A DNA stretch of 64,000 nucleotides, taken from DASWJQ01 sp036397095. Its GTDB lineage: Bacteria; Chloroflexota; Anaerolineae; Anaerolineales; E44-bin32. Position numbers and translations under genes: made by a program. Shown piece after piece: positions 24,926 through 35,874 of this stretch. The notes under the pieces were generated by a model, which saw only the letters and a list, made by a program, of their open reading frames with translations, was not told where the DNA came from and ran no database searches. The stretch lies in contig DASWJQ010000085.1 of the NCBI GenBank assembly GCA_036397095.1, forward strand, positions 31,084-95,083, in the 5' to 3' direction. The stretch's first letter is position 1. Each line of letters opens with the position of its first letter.

Positions 24926-25777
24926 TCAGCCCTCCCGAATCAACAACTCCTGCCGTCTTTCGCCCCCGGCTTTGGCCAGCTCATAGCGCAAGTAGCGCGT
25001 GCGGCCGGTGCGCATCGCACGCACGACCCGCGAACCCTGCGCCCCAACGAAATTGCGGAAAAGAGGCGAGAGCCACCTCGGCGTCAGGTCTCGAATTGCC
25101 TGCAGGCGCAGTGCGCTGCTCTGGTCAAGGGAACGCAGCACCCCAGCCGTTATGTCTTCCTTCGCGTGAACCGCGAAGCCCGTCGCCGTTACGTCCCGTT
25201 CCCAGGTTGCGATGGCGCCGGCCAGGAAGAAATCGGCCATCAGCAGGCTTCCCCCCGGCCGCAAGACATGCCAGACCTGCTGCAGGAACCGCTGGCGTTG
25301 GCCATAGGCGTGAGAGGACTCAATATTAATCACGACATCGAACGAATCGGATGGAAGCTCGAGCGCTTCCGCATCCCGGCGCTCAAAGTGCAAGCCTGGT
25401 CGACGATGATGTTCGTTGCCATGGGTAATCAATCTCGCGGATCTGTCCACCGCCAGCAGACGGGCTGGTTGTAAGTAGCGATAGAGGTAGCTTGCGCCGC
25501 CGCCGCGCCCGGCCCCTACCTCGAGCACGTCACGGCCTCGCAAGTCGATCTCTCCCGCCACCTTGTGATACAGATTGATGAATAACCGGTCGGGCTCATC
25601 GTCGGCCGCCAGCCGCAGCGGCTGCCACTCTGTTTCGTGGTCAAAGCCAAAGTTCAAGAACTCATACGGCGCAGCGCCCGTGAGGTGTCCCACGTACTCA
25701 TACCAAACCGACCAAACCTGCCGGCGCAGCCAACGGCCCATGCGTTTGGGCCGAATGCGGCCGCTCATCACATCCAT
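24926..25777 (-). CDS. Class I SAM-dependent methyltransferase
   Basis: A 283-residue methyltransferase. Motif I is VLEVGAGRGGGASYL; acidic motif II is LLAVDRSARL; the post-II FDVVINIESSHAYG and LRPGGSLLMADFF follow. The N-terminal LNFGFDHETEWQPL and the ESSHAYG block resemble lipid and polyketide O-methyltransferases such as mycobacterial phthiotriol methyltransferase; that relation is a guess from motifs. It is convergent with the secreted-protein gene and lies 115 bases downstream of the SARP regulator on the same strand. The substrate is unknown. Confidence 0.85.
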   Translation of the reverse strand: MDVMSGRIRPKRMGRWLRRQVWSVWYEYVGHLTGAAPYEFLNFGFDHETEWQPLRLAADDEPDRLFINLYHKVAGEIDLRGRDVLEVGAGRGGGASYLYRYLQPARLLAVDRSARLITHGNEHHRRPGLHFERRDAEALELPSDSFDVVINIESSHAYGQRQRFLQQVWHVLRPGGSLLMADFFLAGAIATWERDVTATGFAVHAKEDITAGVLRSLDQSSALRLQAIRDLTPRWLSPLFRNFVGAQGSRVVRAMRTGRTRYLRYELAKAGGERRQELLIREG

Positions 25778-25892
25778 GGGCGGGCTCTGCTCCCGTTCCG
25801 GAGAAGGGCAATTCTGTGGAGGGCTAGCTTGGGACCAGGAGGATTGGGACTCGACCAGTCTCCACCTGGGGGGCCGAGGGCTCGCTTGTCGG

Positions 25893-28800
25893 TCACTTTT
25901 CGTTGTGCGCCCGCACCAGCTCGAGACCGGTGGCCGCCTCGAGATCTCGATAGATCGTCTCCGCCTCTGTCAAATGCTCGAACCGTTCGCTGGACCCGGC
26001 CTGGTAGCTTGTCCCGAGTTGAAGGTGCGCATACGCGCGCTCCAGTGGCATGGCCAGCTGCTCGGCTTTACGCAACCCAAGCTGCCACTGACGCCGTGCC
26101 CGTTCTGCCGATCCCCGGCACAGGGCCAGATTGCCGGCCAGCGTTGCGGCCCGCGGCCGCCCTATCGGGAACGTGCGGGCGAACAACCCCAGTTGTTGGC
26201 AGGCCCACTCGGCTTTGGCCGTCAGCCCGGCGCTCGCCTTCCCACCCTCGTCTTCCCAAAGCGAAAGATAGACCTGAGCCAGGCCAACATAGCCTCCCCA
26301 CAAGGCGAACGAGACCGGGCCGGACTGCGCCATCACCTCGGCCGCTTCATCCGCGTAGCCCAAGGCTGCCTGCGTGTCGCTCAGTGCAAGATGAGATTCG
26401 GCCAAGAGACTCAGTACGGTCAGGCGTTCGGTGGCTGCCGGATATTGGACAATGAGTCCCAATGAAGTCTTCGCCAGCTCGGCTACTTCGGCCACTCGGC
26501 GCTGGCCACCGGCCAGAATCAGGTTGCGCGCCAGGTTGTCCAGCGCCCAGGTTCTGTGCTGCAAACTCCCGCTCCGCTCTGCCAAGGAGAGCAGCTTCTC
26601 CGCCCATTCATGCTGCTCAACCAGTCCCCCTTGGAGCACGGCAACGTTGGACAGCAGGTCATAGCCGATGCCCAGTCGGTTCCAGTCACCGGCATGTTCG
26701 TGAAAGCGGTTAGCTTCCTCCAAAGCCTGGCGCGCGGCCGCCCACTCCGCCTCTCCGGCCAGATAGTAGCCGGTTGACAGCTGTGCGTAGGCCGTTGCAA
26801 GAGGATCGCCCACCTGAGCCGCCGTTTCAAGCGCCTTGCGCCGGTACAGCTGCCCCATGTAGCGCAGCCCGACCAACGGCATGGCCGGCGCCATATCAGC
26901 GTAGGCCCGCACGAGCTCTGGCGACGAGCCGGCGCCCTCTGCTGTGTTGAGCGCCCGCAGGGCTGCCCGTGCAGTCGGCAGCAGGTCGTTGGCGAACAAA
27001 TAGACTTCGGCCAGCATCTTGTAGATGTAAGCAATCTCGCGCAGCACCGGGCGGCGTGCTGGGCCGCGCCGGACTAGCGACGCCGGCACAAGGCGGTGCA
27101 GGACCTGCAGCAGGCCCTGGCCGATCAGCGACAAGCGTAGCCTGTTCCGGGACTCCGGACTGCGCTCGCCCAAGGCCTCCAAACCGCGCTCCAGCCGCTG
27201 CCGGCTTCGCTCGAGGTCCCCAATTCGGTAGTAGGCCTCGCCCGCGTAGCGCCACATCCGCGCCGTCTTGAGCCGATCGGCCGGCTGAGGGTCGGCGGCG
27301 CCTGGCGTGTCGACATACAGGCCTAGAGCGCGCTCCAGAAGGTCAACCGCCTCCTGGTTGGCCGAAGCGCGCAGCGCCTGCCGGCCGGCTTCCACCAGAT
27401 ACTCAATCGCTCGCGCCGGCATGTCAGCTTCCATGAAATGCCGCGCCAGCCTGTGGGCGACTTCACCGGACTCCTGGCCATAGGATCGCTCAAGGGCATC
27501 TGCCGTCGCCTGGTGCAGGAAGACGCGCTCGCTCTCGCCCAGCTGCTGATAGTAGTAGCGCTGAATCAGAATGTGCCGAAAGCGGAACTCCGACAACAGG
27601 CGATCGCCGATCCTTTGGCTGCCGACTTCCGAGACCAGCCGATGCTGCCGTTCCAGCTCATGGCTGAAGCGAGCCGTCAACCCGCCGGGATCGACGCCCT
27701 GCACCTCCGCCACCACCTGCGCCTGAAAACGTTCTCCCTGGACCGAGGCGATCGCCATCGCTTCTTTCAATTCCGGGTCCAGCCGGCCAGTGCGCTGCTG
27801 AATAACGCCCTCGACGCGCACCGGGATGACGTCCCAATCCAGGCCATCCGATTCGATCCACCGTCCGGTCTTGTCCTGGCGCAGGTCGCCTCGGTCCTGC
27901 ATAACCTGTAGCAATTCGGTGATGAACAGGGGGTGACCACCCGTCAGATCAGCCAACCGCCGTCGGAACGCCGGGCCCAAGTCATTCGGTTGGGAGTCGA
28001 TAAGGCCATCGACCAGCGGCCGGTATTCCTCGGCGCTGGCGCTGTCCAAATCGATCCAGACATCCCCATACTGCCGTTTGACTTCGCTGATCACCTCTTC
28101 CAGCGGATGCGGCCGGCCCTCGCCGAGCGGCCGGATCTCCTCCCGCCGGTAGGCACCCACCAACAACACCGGTTGTCTGCGGATAGACCGGACGAGCTGC
28201 AAAAGGAGGGCACCGGACGAGGGGTCGATCCAATGTAAATCGTCGAGGAACAGAAGGACGGGCCGCCGGCTCGCAAGATTGAGCAGGACATCGACGCACT
28301 CTTCAAGGATTCGGCTCTGATGGGGGGCTTGAACGCCGGCGGGACCTCCGCTCGCGACCAATTCAGCAACTTGCATTGCAGTGGCATTCGAGCTCGACTC
28401 CCAGGCCCCCAGGCTGGCCTGGAGTGAACGCCTGGGTACGACCACTCCCACCAGATCCTGGCCGCGTTCGACGACAGCCTGCAACACGTCGGGGGAAGCC
28501 CGCCACAGGCGTTCGGCCTGCTGCCGCGAAATCGCACCGGCGGCCCACTGCGGCTCAACATCCCCGACCAGCGTCGTCAAGATTTGCCGGAAAGGCAAGA
28601 AGGGGTCGTCGAGACCGGTGTATACGTCGCACACGCCCTTGGCAATCAGCAGCCGGGGATCCATTCGTTCGGCCAGTGCAGCGAACGCCTCGATCAGGGC
28701 AGACTTGCCGCGGCCGGCTTCCCCGACAATCAGCGCCGGCTGGCCGGCGCCATCCAGCGCCGCTTCAAGCCAATCCCGTAGGCGAGCCAACTCACGCTCA

Positions 28801-29630
28801 CGACCGAAGACGCTCTGAGCGGGTTGGCCGTCCTCGACCAACAGGAAGGCCGGCGGTCCACTCTCTCTCGGCACTCCAGCCGCCTTTACGCGGTCGATAG
28901 CCGGTTCGACGAGCCTGGCGTGCTCTTCGGCTGGGGCTTGCTCAGCTAATTCTTCAACGAGCCGCCGGGTCTGTATGCTGGGCTCCACGCCCAATTCACC
29001 TTCAAGCGCTCCGGTCAGCCGCTGAAAGTTTGCGGCCACCGCAGCGGCATCCCCCAATGCGTGGTGCGCTCGCATCAACGCACGATATGCCGGCTCGGGC
29101 ACGCCCGAATGGGAAATCCAGCGCTCCGCCCATTCGAGCACCGCCGCCCAGCGTCTTTGATCCACCAGCATCTCCAGCAGCTGTTGCATGCGCCGGTCGT
29201 ACTTGGCGCTCAAGCGCTCCCGCTCGGCGTCGACCCAATCCTCGTAGAATCCCGGCAGGAGCTCGCCGCGATAAGCTGCCAGGCTGGCCTGCCAGGCCTC
29301 GAGCGATCCGGCCTCTGGTTCGGACTCGAACGTTTCCACGTCGAAGGCAATCGAACCGGCTGCCTCAAAGCGGATCACCAGGTTGTCGGATTCAAACCAG
29401 GCCTCTCCGACCGCTTGCCGCAGCCGCCACAAGGAATGGCGAAGGTTCCCGCGGGCATTGGCCTCGCTCGAATCCGGCCAGAACAGGCCCGCCAGCTGCT
29501 CCCGGCGGTGAGTCTGCCCCCGATTGAGCATGAGATAGGCAAGCAGGGATTGGGCCGGACGGGATGGAATGTCGACGACTTCACCGTCGAGCGAGATATG
29601 AAATTGGCCGAGCAATCTCACTTCCAACAT
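25893..29630 (-). CDS. SARP/BTAD-type transcriptional activator with AAA ATPase and TPR-like domains
   Basis: A 1245-residue regulator. Residues 1-95 form an OmpR-type winged helix, 100-235 a bacterial transcriptional activation domain. The ATPase follows, with Walker A GEAGRGKS (303-310) and Walker B LLFLDDLHW (about 450-460). The rest is alpha-helical TPR-like repeats. The architecture matches AfsR/MalT-like signal-integrating activators. The ATG at 29630 has AGGA nine bases upstream and an extended -10 promoter at 29698. It probably controls nearby genes (methyltransferase, small MSYQ proteins), which is inference from position. Confidence 0.9.
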   Translation of the reverse strand: MLEVRLLGQFHISLDGEVVDIPSRPAQSLLAYLMLNRGQTHRREQLAGLFWPDSSEANARGNLRHSLWRLRQAVGEAWFESDNLVIRFEAAGSIAFDVETFESEPEAGSLEAWQASLAAYRGELLPGFYEDWVDAERERLSAKYDRRMQQLLEMLVDQRRWAAVLEWAERWISHSGVPEPAYRALMRAHHALGDAAAVAANFQRLTGALEGELGVEPSIQTRRLVEELAEQAPAEEHARLVEPAIDRVKAAGVPRESGPPAFLLVEDGQPAQSVFGRERELARLRDWLEAALDGAGQPALIVGEAGRGKSALIEAFAALAERMDPRLLIAKGVCDVYTGLDDPFLPFRQILTTLVGDVEPQWAAGAISRQQAERLWRASPDVLQAVVERGQDLVGVVVPRRSLQASLGAWESSSNATAMQVAELVASGGPAGVQAPHQSRILEECVDVLLNLASRRPVLLFLDDLHWIDPSSGALLLQLVRSIRRQPVLLVGAYRREEIRPLGEGRPHPLEEVISEVKRQYGDVWIDLDSASAEEYRPLVDGLIDSQPNDLGPAFRRRLADLTGGHPLFITELLQVMQDRGDLRQDKTGRWIESDGLDWDVIPVRVEGVIQQRTGRLDPELKEAMAIASVQGERFQAQVVAEVQGVDPGGLTARFSHELERQHRLVSEVGSQRIGDRLLSEFRFRHILIQRYYYQQLGESERVFLHQATADALERSYGQESGEVAHRLARHFMEADMPARAIEYLVEAGRQALRASANQEAVDLLERALGLYVDTPGAADPQPADRLKTARMWRYAGEAYYRIGDLERSRQRLERGLEALGERSPESRNRLRLSLIGQGLLQVLHRLVPASLVRRGPARRPVLREIAYIYKMLAEVYLFANDLLPTARAALRALNTAEGAGSSPELVRAYADMAPAMPLVGLRYMGQLYRRKALETAAQVGDPLATAYAQLSTGYYLAGEAEWAAARQALEEANRFHEHAGDWNRLGIGYDLLSNVAVLQGGLVEQHEWAEKLLSLAERSGSLQHRTWALDNLARNLILAGGQRRVAEVAELAKTSLGLIVQYPAATERLTVLSLLAESHLALSDTQAALGYADEAAEVMAQSGPVSFALWGGYVGLAQVYLSLWEDEGGKASAGLTAKAEWACQQLGLFARTFPIGRPRAATLAGNLALCRGSAERARRQWQLGLRKAEQLAMPLERAYAHLQLGTSYQAGSSERFEHLTEAETIYRDLEAATGLELVRAHNEK

Positions 29631-29697
29631 GCCAATCGTCCTGGACCCTACGCTGTCACGGCCGTCGGCTCTCCTACTTAGAGCGGGAGGTTCGGGG

Positions 29698-29706
29698 AGT
29701 ATAGCA
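29698..29706 (-). promoter_or_regulatory. Extended -10 promoter of the SARP regulator gene
   Basis: TGC-TATACT on the minus strand (hexamer 29698-29703). The start near 29691 gives a leader of about 60 bases. The remaining 29710-29881 is gene-free and would hold the promoter of the divergent MSYQ copy 2, which I could not place. Confidence 0.55.
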
Positions 29707-29881
29707 CTGCAGTACTAGCTGGCCGCTCTCTCGGCGCCAACCGGCGAGTTTCCACGCCCAACGGCGAACAACGACTGCACAACGCCCCGAAAACGGTCGC
29801 AAGCTAGGCTGTGGACAGGTTCGAGCATCACCACCGCTGCCTCACCGACGCCGAAAAACTGCCCACAGAAGGAGAGCTGTC

Positions 29882-30085
29882 ATGTCGTATCAAATCCCGT
29901 CGAATGGCCAGGGCCTGCGCGAATTCGGGCTGGATCGCTACCGCCAACTTGCCGACGAAGCCGAGCGACAAAGGCTGGCCAAGCAAGCGTCTGGCTCGGC
30001 CGAACAGGCCCGCTTTGATTTCGCCCCGATGGTCGCCATCGCTCTGACACTGTCGGCGCTGGTGACTGTTGGCAGCTTGGTCTAG
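29882..30085 (+). CDS. Small single-helix membrane protein, MSYQ family copy 2
   Basis: A 67-residue paralogue of the gene at 23987. The shared N-terminal pattern is MSYQ-x2-SN-x-Q-x-LREF-x3-RYR-x-L, then RLA-x-QA. A hydrophobic C-terminal helix (MVAIALTLSALVTVGSLV) follows. AAGGAG lies seven bases before the ATG, as in copy 1. It is transcribed away from the SARP gene and has its own hairpin terminator. Function is unknown; the conserved N-terminus presumably faces the cytoplasm. Confidence 0.8.
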   Translation: MSYQIPSNGQGLREFGLDRYRQLADEAERQRLAKQASGSAEQARFDFAPMVAIALTLSALVTVGSLV

Positions 30086-30142
30086 GCGCGCCCGCTCAAC
30101 TGCCTGGTCCATGCTCGGCACGAAGGGGACGAGCGCTTACAA

Positions 30143-30175
30143 GAAGAAGGGCCTGGATGATCCGGGCCCTTCTTC
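30143..30175 (+). terminator. Hairpin terminator after MSYQ copy 2
   Basis: GAAGAAGGGCC pairs with GGCCCTTCTTC (30143-30153 and 30165-30175), an 11-bp perfect stem. There is no T-run after it, so efficiency is uncertain. Confidence 0.55.
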
Positions 30176-30200
30176 GCGTTCGTCGCTGCTGGTCGCATAT

Positions 30201-30415
30201 GACATCGGAGGAGCACTTGAAGGACCGTTTGCTGGGCACCCGGTTGGTGCACCTCCGAGGTCCGAAGGGCCGCTGACCTCCGAGGTGCACAAAACTCCCA
30301 GCTCAGAAAGAAACGCGCAAGCGCTCCTCGGAGGTCGTCATTGCTGTCATGACCTCGCAGGAGCGCTAGAGGTATGCATTATCGTGTAGGCAGGCTTGTG
30401 CACCTCCGAGGTCCC
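30201..30415. repeat. Dense cluster of GCACCTCCGAGGTC-type palindromic repeats
   Basis: At least six copies on both strands: about 30201-30216 (diverged), 30247-30263, 30275-30290, 30321-30336, 30351-30366 (diverged) and 30398-30415. The core ACCTCCGAGGT is palindromic around one base. Two copies also occur at 14405-14466. The cluster fills most of the 337-base gap between MSYQ copy 2 and the acylphosphatase gene; I see no gene there. Spacing is irregular (11-33 bases), unlike CRISPR. Confidence 0.85.
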
Positions 30416-30422
30416 GGGGGGT

Positions 30423-30701
30423 TCACCGCCGCGCGTGGAACCCGCTGAACTCCCCTGTCGGCGTCTCCCACTCGACTTCGACCTCGGACACCTGCGCCGC
30501 CGGCGACCCGTTCCAACACCAATCGATCATGGCTTCCACGTTGGACTCCGGCCCCTCGAATACGGCCTCGACACGGCCATCCCGCAAGTTGCGTACCCAG
30601 CCCGCCACCCCCCGGCGCTGCGCCGCTTGCACCGTGTTATAGCGGTAACCGACCCCCTGCACCCGGCCCGCAACCCACACATGCGCCCGCTTGGCTCCCA
30701 T
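30423..30701 (-). CDS. acyP: Acylphosphatase
   Basis: A 92-residue acylphosphatase that hydrolyses acyl phosphates such as acetyl or carbamoyl phosphate. The active-site block AGRVQGVGYRYNTVQAAQRRGVAGWVRNL supplies the catalytic Arg (VQGVGYR) and Asn (GWVRNL). I chose the ATG at 30701 because it gives the usual length; the frame is open to 30752. It follows nuoN by about 100 bases on the same strand and ends eight bases from the repeat cluster. Confidence 0.93.
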   Translation of the reverse strand: MGAKRAHVWVAGRVQGVGYRYNTVQAAQRRGVAGWVRNLRDGRVEAVFEGPESNVEAMIDWCWNGSPAAQVSEVEVEWETPTGEFSGFHARR

Positions 30702-30756
30702 AACTGGCACCCTACTCGCTTGGTTGCTGACATTCATGCTAGCAGACAACATACAC

Positions 30757-30774
30757 CGCCGAGCGCGATCGGCG
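30757..30774 (-). terminator. Weak hairpin after nuoN
   Basis: CGCCGA/TCGGCG stem (30757-30762 and 30769-30774) with no T-run. It may partly separate nuo from the acylphosphatase gene. Low confidence. Confidence 0.25.
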
Positions 30775-30806
30775 CCCCAGCCATGACCGGCATCCGTTGT
30801 CTGAAG

Positions 30807-32255
30807 CTACGGCAGGAAGGCGAGCAATCCAGCCTGGCTGGCCAGCGCAAACAGCGGCGCCGGCAGCAAGCCGAAGATCAAGGTGGCCAGCGCGGTGATA
30901 GCGACCGATCCATTGAGCCAGGCCTCGGAGCGAACTTCGGGCTCACCTGGCTGCATATACATCACGATGACGACCCGCAGGTAGTAGTAAGCCGACACCA
31001 GCGAGGTGACCACGCCGACGATGGCCAGCCAGACCAGATCCGCCTGCAGCACGGCGCGGAACAAGTAGAACTTGCCGATGAAGCCTGCCGTTGGCGGCAA
31101 ACCGGTCAACGACAGCATGAATACGACCATTGCCAGCGCCAATCCGGGCCGGCGCTCGGCCAGGCCCGCGTAGTCTTCGATCGCCAGCCCTTGCCCCTCG
31201 CGTCGCTCGAGCGCCACCACCACACCCCAGGCGCCCAGGTTGGTCAACGCGTACGCCAGCAGATAGAACAAGGCCGCCCCAACGGCATCCCCGGCGACCG
31301 CCGGATCGGCCGCCGCCGGTAGCGCCATCAAGATGTACCCGGCATGGGCGATGCTCGAGTAGGCCAGCATGCGTTTGATGTTGCGCTGGGCGATGGCGGC
31401 CACATTGCCCCAGGTCATCGTGATGGCCGCCAGCCACATGGCGAGCGGTCCCCAGGCGCCGGCCAAAGACGGGAAGGCGGCGATAAACACCCGTAGCAGG
31501 GCAGCAAAGCCACCGGCCTTGGCGCCGACCGACATGAAGCCGACGATCGGGCTGGGCGCGCCATGGTAGACATCCGGTATCCACATATGAAACGGTACGG
31601 CGGCGACCTTAAAGCCGAGCCCGACCAGGATCATTGTGACCCCCATCATTAGCATCGGCGTGGCGGATCCAGCCTGGGCCAGCGCCGTCACGATTTCCCG
31701 CAGCCCACTGCTGCCGGTGGCACCATAGACCAACGCGATGCCGTAGACCAAGAAGCCCGAGGCGAAAGCGCCCAGCAGGAAGTACTTCATCGCCGATTCC
31801 TGCGATTCCCGCCTGGGCGAAGCGAACCCCGACAGCACATATAGGGGGATCGACAGCAGCTCAAGCGCCAGGAAGACCACGATCAGGTCGGCCGCCTGGG
31901 CCATCAGCATCATGCCGCTGATCGAGAACAGCAGCAGAATGTAGTACTCGCCGTGCAGGAGCTCCATGCGGCGCAGGTAGTCGTAAGCCAGGCCAATGCC
32001 AACAATGCCCGCCAGCAAGAAAACGATGTTGAGGAACGCGCTAAAACCATCAACCGCCAGCATGCCACCAAACGCCTGCTGCTGGGTCCCGAGATTACCC
32101 AGGCTGACAACCAGCGCCGCTAGCAATCCCAGGGCCGCCAGCAGGGCGGTCCAGCCCTTGCGATCGGCCGGAATTACGAGGTCGACCAGCGTCAGCAGGA
32201 TGGCCGACGACAGGACAACCAGCAGCGGCAGCGTGGCGAGCAGATCCTGGCTCAT
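30807..32255 (-). CDS. nuoN: NADH-quinone oxidoreductase subunit N
   Basis: A 482-residue antiporter-like complex I membrane subunit with about 14 helices. The family motif around KVAAVPFHMWIPDVYHGAPSPIVGFMSVGAKAGGFAA carries the conserved Lys of the proton channel, and RNIKRMLAYSSIAHAGY follows. The ATG at 32255 lies three bases past the nuoM stop (TAG at 32259). It is last of the nuoA-N operon. Confidence 0.96.
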   Translation of the reverse strand: MSQDLLATLPLLVVLSSAILLTLVDLVIPADRKGWTALLAALGLLAALVVSLGNLGTQQQAFGGMLAVDGFSAFLNIVFLLAGIVGIGLAYDYLRRMELLHGEYYILLLFSISGMMLMAQAADLIVVFLALELLSIPLYVLSGFASPRRESQESAMKYFLLGAFASGFLVYGIALVYGATGSSGLREIVTALAQAGSATPMLMMGVTMILVGLGFKVAAVPFHMWIPDVYHGAPSPIVGFMSVGAKAGGFAALLRVFIAAFPSLAGAWGPLAMWLAAITMTWGNVAAIAQRNIKRMLAYSSIAHAGYILMALPAAADPAVAGDAVGAALFYLLAYALTNLGAWGVVVALERREGQGLAIEDYAGLAERRPGLALAMVVFMLSLTGLPPTAGFIGKFYLFRAVLQADLVWLAIVGVVTSLVSAYYYLRVVIVMYMQPGEPEVRSEAWLNGSVAITALATLIFGLLPAPLFALASQAGLLAFLP

Positions 32256-32258
32256 CGG

Positions 32259-33767
<1,509 letters not shown>

Positions 33768-33786
33768 CGATCTTCCTCAGTCCGGA

Positions 33787-35862
33787 TCAGCGCATCAACA
33801 GGTAGCTGAGCACCAGGATCGTTCCTACGAATAGGGTCAATGCATAATTGCGCACATAGCCCGTCTGGAGCCGACCAAGCCGGCCCGCCGCGCCCCGCAA
33901 CCCTTCGGCCAGCCGGTTGACCAGGCCGTCAATGACCGGCAAGTCGAAACCCCAGGCCAACCAGCCGGTGCCGCCGAGGAAACCGCCGGCCAGCACGCGG
34001 TCGTGGAACCAGTCGTGCCAGAAGGCCCAATCGACCGTGTCGGCCAGCCAGCGCGCCAACCGCTGGTAGGGCCGGATGAAGACGGCGGCGTACAATTCGT
34101 CGACCCACCACTTGTTCTCCAGCGCGCGGAAGACCGGCCCCAACGGCCGGCGCAGTGGATCGGGCTGGCCTTCCATCATCGGCCGCCGGCCGTAGAACAG
34201 CCAGGCGATAGCGATGGCCACCAATGCCAGCCCCGTTGAAATGCCGGCCACCTGCGGGCTGAGTTCGGCGGCGTGCACATGCTCGATCGTGTGCTCCAGC
34301 CAGTCGGTCAGCCAGTGCACGCCCGGCCAATTGATGGCCCCGCCGACAACCGCCAGACCCGCCAGCGCCATTAAAGGAACGGTCATCAAACGCGGGCTTT
34401 CGTGTGCCTGGCCGGCCGCCTCGGAGCGCGGCTGGCCGAAGAACACCATCCAGACCTGGCGGCCCATGTAGAACGCCGTCAGGAAGGCGGCCGCCGTCAG
34501 CAACCCGTAGACCGCCGTGTTTTCCAGGCTGGCGTCGAGCAGAATCTCGTCCTTCGAGAAGAAACCCGCCAATGGCGGGATGCCAGCCAGGGCCAGCGCA
34601 CCAACCAGATACACCCAGAAGGTGACCGGCATGCGCTGGCGCAGGCCGCCCATGTTGCGCATGTCTTGCGGATCGAAATGGCCGTTGCCATGGTGCCCGT
34701 CGCTATGCTGTAAATTGTGATGGCCGTGCTCAATACCCTGGATGACCGAGCCGCTCCCCAAGAAGAGCAGCGCCTTGAAGAAGGCGTGGGTCACCAGGTG
34801 GAACATGCCGGCCACGTACGCGCCCAGGCCGACCGCAGCCACCATGAAGCCCAATTGGCTGATGGTCGAGTAGGCCAGCACCCGTTTGATATCGAATTGG
34901 CCGACGGCGATGGTGGCGGCGAACAGCGCCGTCACCGCCCCTACCAGCGCGACCGTGGTCGCCGAGGCCGGCGCCAGCTCAAACAGCACATGATTGCGGG
35001 CCACTAGGTAGATGCCGGCCGTGACCATGGTGGCGGCGTGGATCAAGGCCGAGACCGGTGTCGGGCCGGCCATCGCGTCGGGCAGCCAGACGAAGAGCGG
35101 CAACTGCGCCGACTTGCCCACTACGCCCAACAGCAGGAAGAGCGTAATCAGACTGACCACACCGCCGGCGGCGGCGCCCATCTCTTCGGCGCGGTGAAAG
35201 ACCTCCTCGAACTGCAGCGAACCGTAGGTCCAAAAAACCAGAAACATGGCAATCAAGAAGCCGAAGTCACCAATTCGGTTGACGATGAAGGCCTTCTTGC
35301 CGGCCATGGCGTTGCCAATGCCGTCGGCGCCCTTCTCGAACCAGAAGCTGATAAGCAGGAAGGAGCATAGGCCGACGCCCTCCCAGCCTACGAACATCAT
35401 CAGGTAGTTGTCGGCGGTGACCAGGATCATCATCGCCGCCACGAACAGGTTGAAGTAGACGAAGAAACGGCGGAAGCGCCCAGGATCCCCTTGGAACCGC
35501 ACATCGTCGTGCATGTAGCCGATCGCGTAGACGTGGATCAACGCACTGACACCGGTCACCATCAGCATCATGGTGACCGACAGGCTGTCGATGTTCAGCG
35601 ACCAGGCGACGTCAAGCTGCCCGATGCGAATCCACTCGGCCACCAGCACGCTGGCGCCTTCGGGCTCCGCCTGCAGTCCCAGGTACTGAAATACAGCGAC
35701 GACAAACGCCAGGCCGACCGCCCCGCTGGCGATGGCGCCGATGGCACGCTCGCCCAAGCGGTGGCCGATCAGGATATTGATCAGCAGCCCCAGGATCGGC
35801 AGACCAATGATCCACGGTGCCAGGGCAAACCAATCGGCGCCGGCGGCTTGGGTCAGGAACAT
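33787..35862 (-). CDS. nuoL: NADH-quinone oxidoreductase subunit L
   Basis: A 691-residue distal antiporter-like subunit with the long lateral helix at its C-terminus. Motifs include FVGWEGVGLCSFLLISFWFEK, SAQLPLFVWLPDAMAGPTPVSALIHAATMVTAGIYLVAR and FDIKRVLAYSTISQLGFM. A His-rich loop (around GIEHGHHNLQHSDGHHGNGHFD) sits mid-protein and is a local variation. The ATG at 35862 is 12 bases past nuoK. Confidence 0.97.
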   Translation of the reverse strand: MFLTQAAGADWFALAPWIIGLPILGLLINILIGHRLGERAIGAIASGAVGLAFVVAVFQYLGLQAEPEGASVLVAEWIRIGQLDVAWSLNIDSLSVTMMLMVTGVSALIHVYAIGYMHDDVRFQGDPGRFRRFFVYFNLFVAAMMILVTADNYLMMFVGWEGVGLCSFLLISFWFEKGADGIGNAMAGKKAFIVNRIGDFGFLIAMFLVFWTYGSLQFEEVFHRAEEMGAAAGGVVSLITLFLLLGVVGKSAQLPLFVWLPDAMAGPTPVSALIHAATMVTAGIYLVARNHVLFELAPASATTVALVGAVTALFAATIAVGQFDIKRVLAYSTISQLGFMVAAVGLGAYVAGMFHLVTHAFFKALLFLGSGSVIQGIEHGHHNLQHSDGHHGNGHFDPQDMRNMGGLRQRMPVTFWVYLVGALALAGIPPLAGFFSKDEILLDASLENTAVYGLLTAAAFLTAFYMGRQVWMVFFGQPRSEAAGQAHESPRLMTVPLMALAGLAVVGGAINWPGVHWLTDWLEHTIEHVHAAELSPQVAGISTGLALVAIAIAWLFYGRRPMMEGQPDPLRRPLGPVFRALENKWWVDELYAAVFIRPYQRLARWLADTVDWAFWHDWFHDRVLAGGFLGGTGWLAWGFDLPVIDGLVNRLAEGLRGAAGRLGRLQTGYVRNYALTLFVGTILVLSYLLMR

Positions 35863-35874
35863 GGCATGCCTCGA

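Noticed and set aside
30201..30415. Possible CRISPR array
   Set aside because: Repeats are palindromic, occur on both strands, are only 14-17 bases and have irregular spacing; no cas genes nearby.
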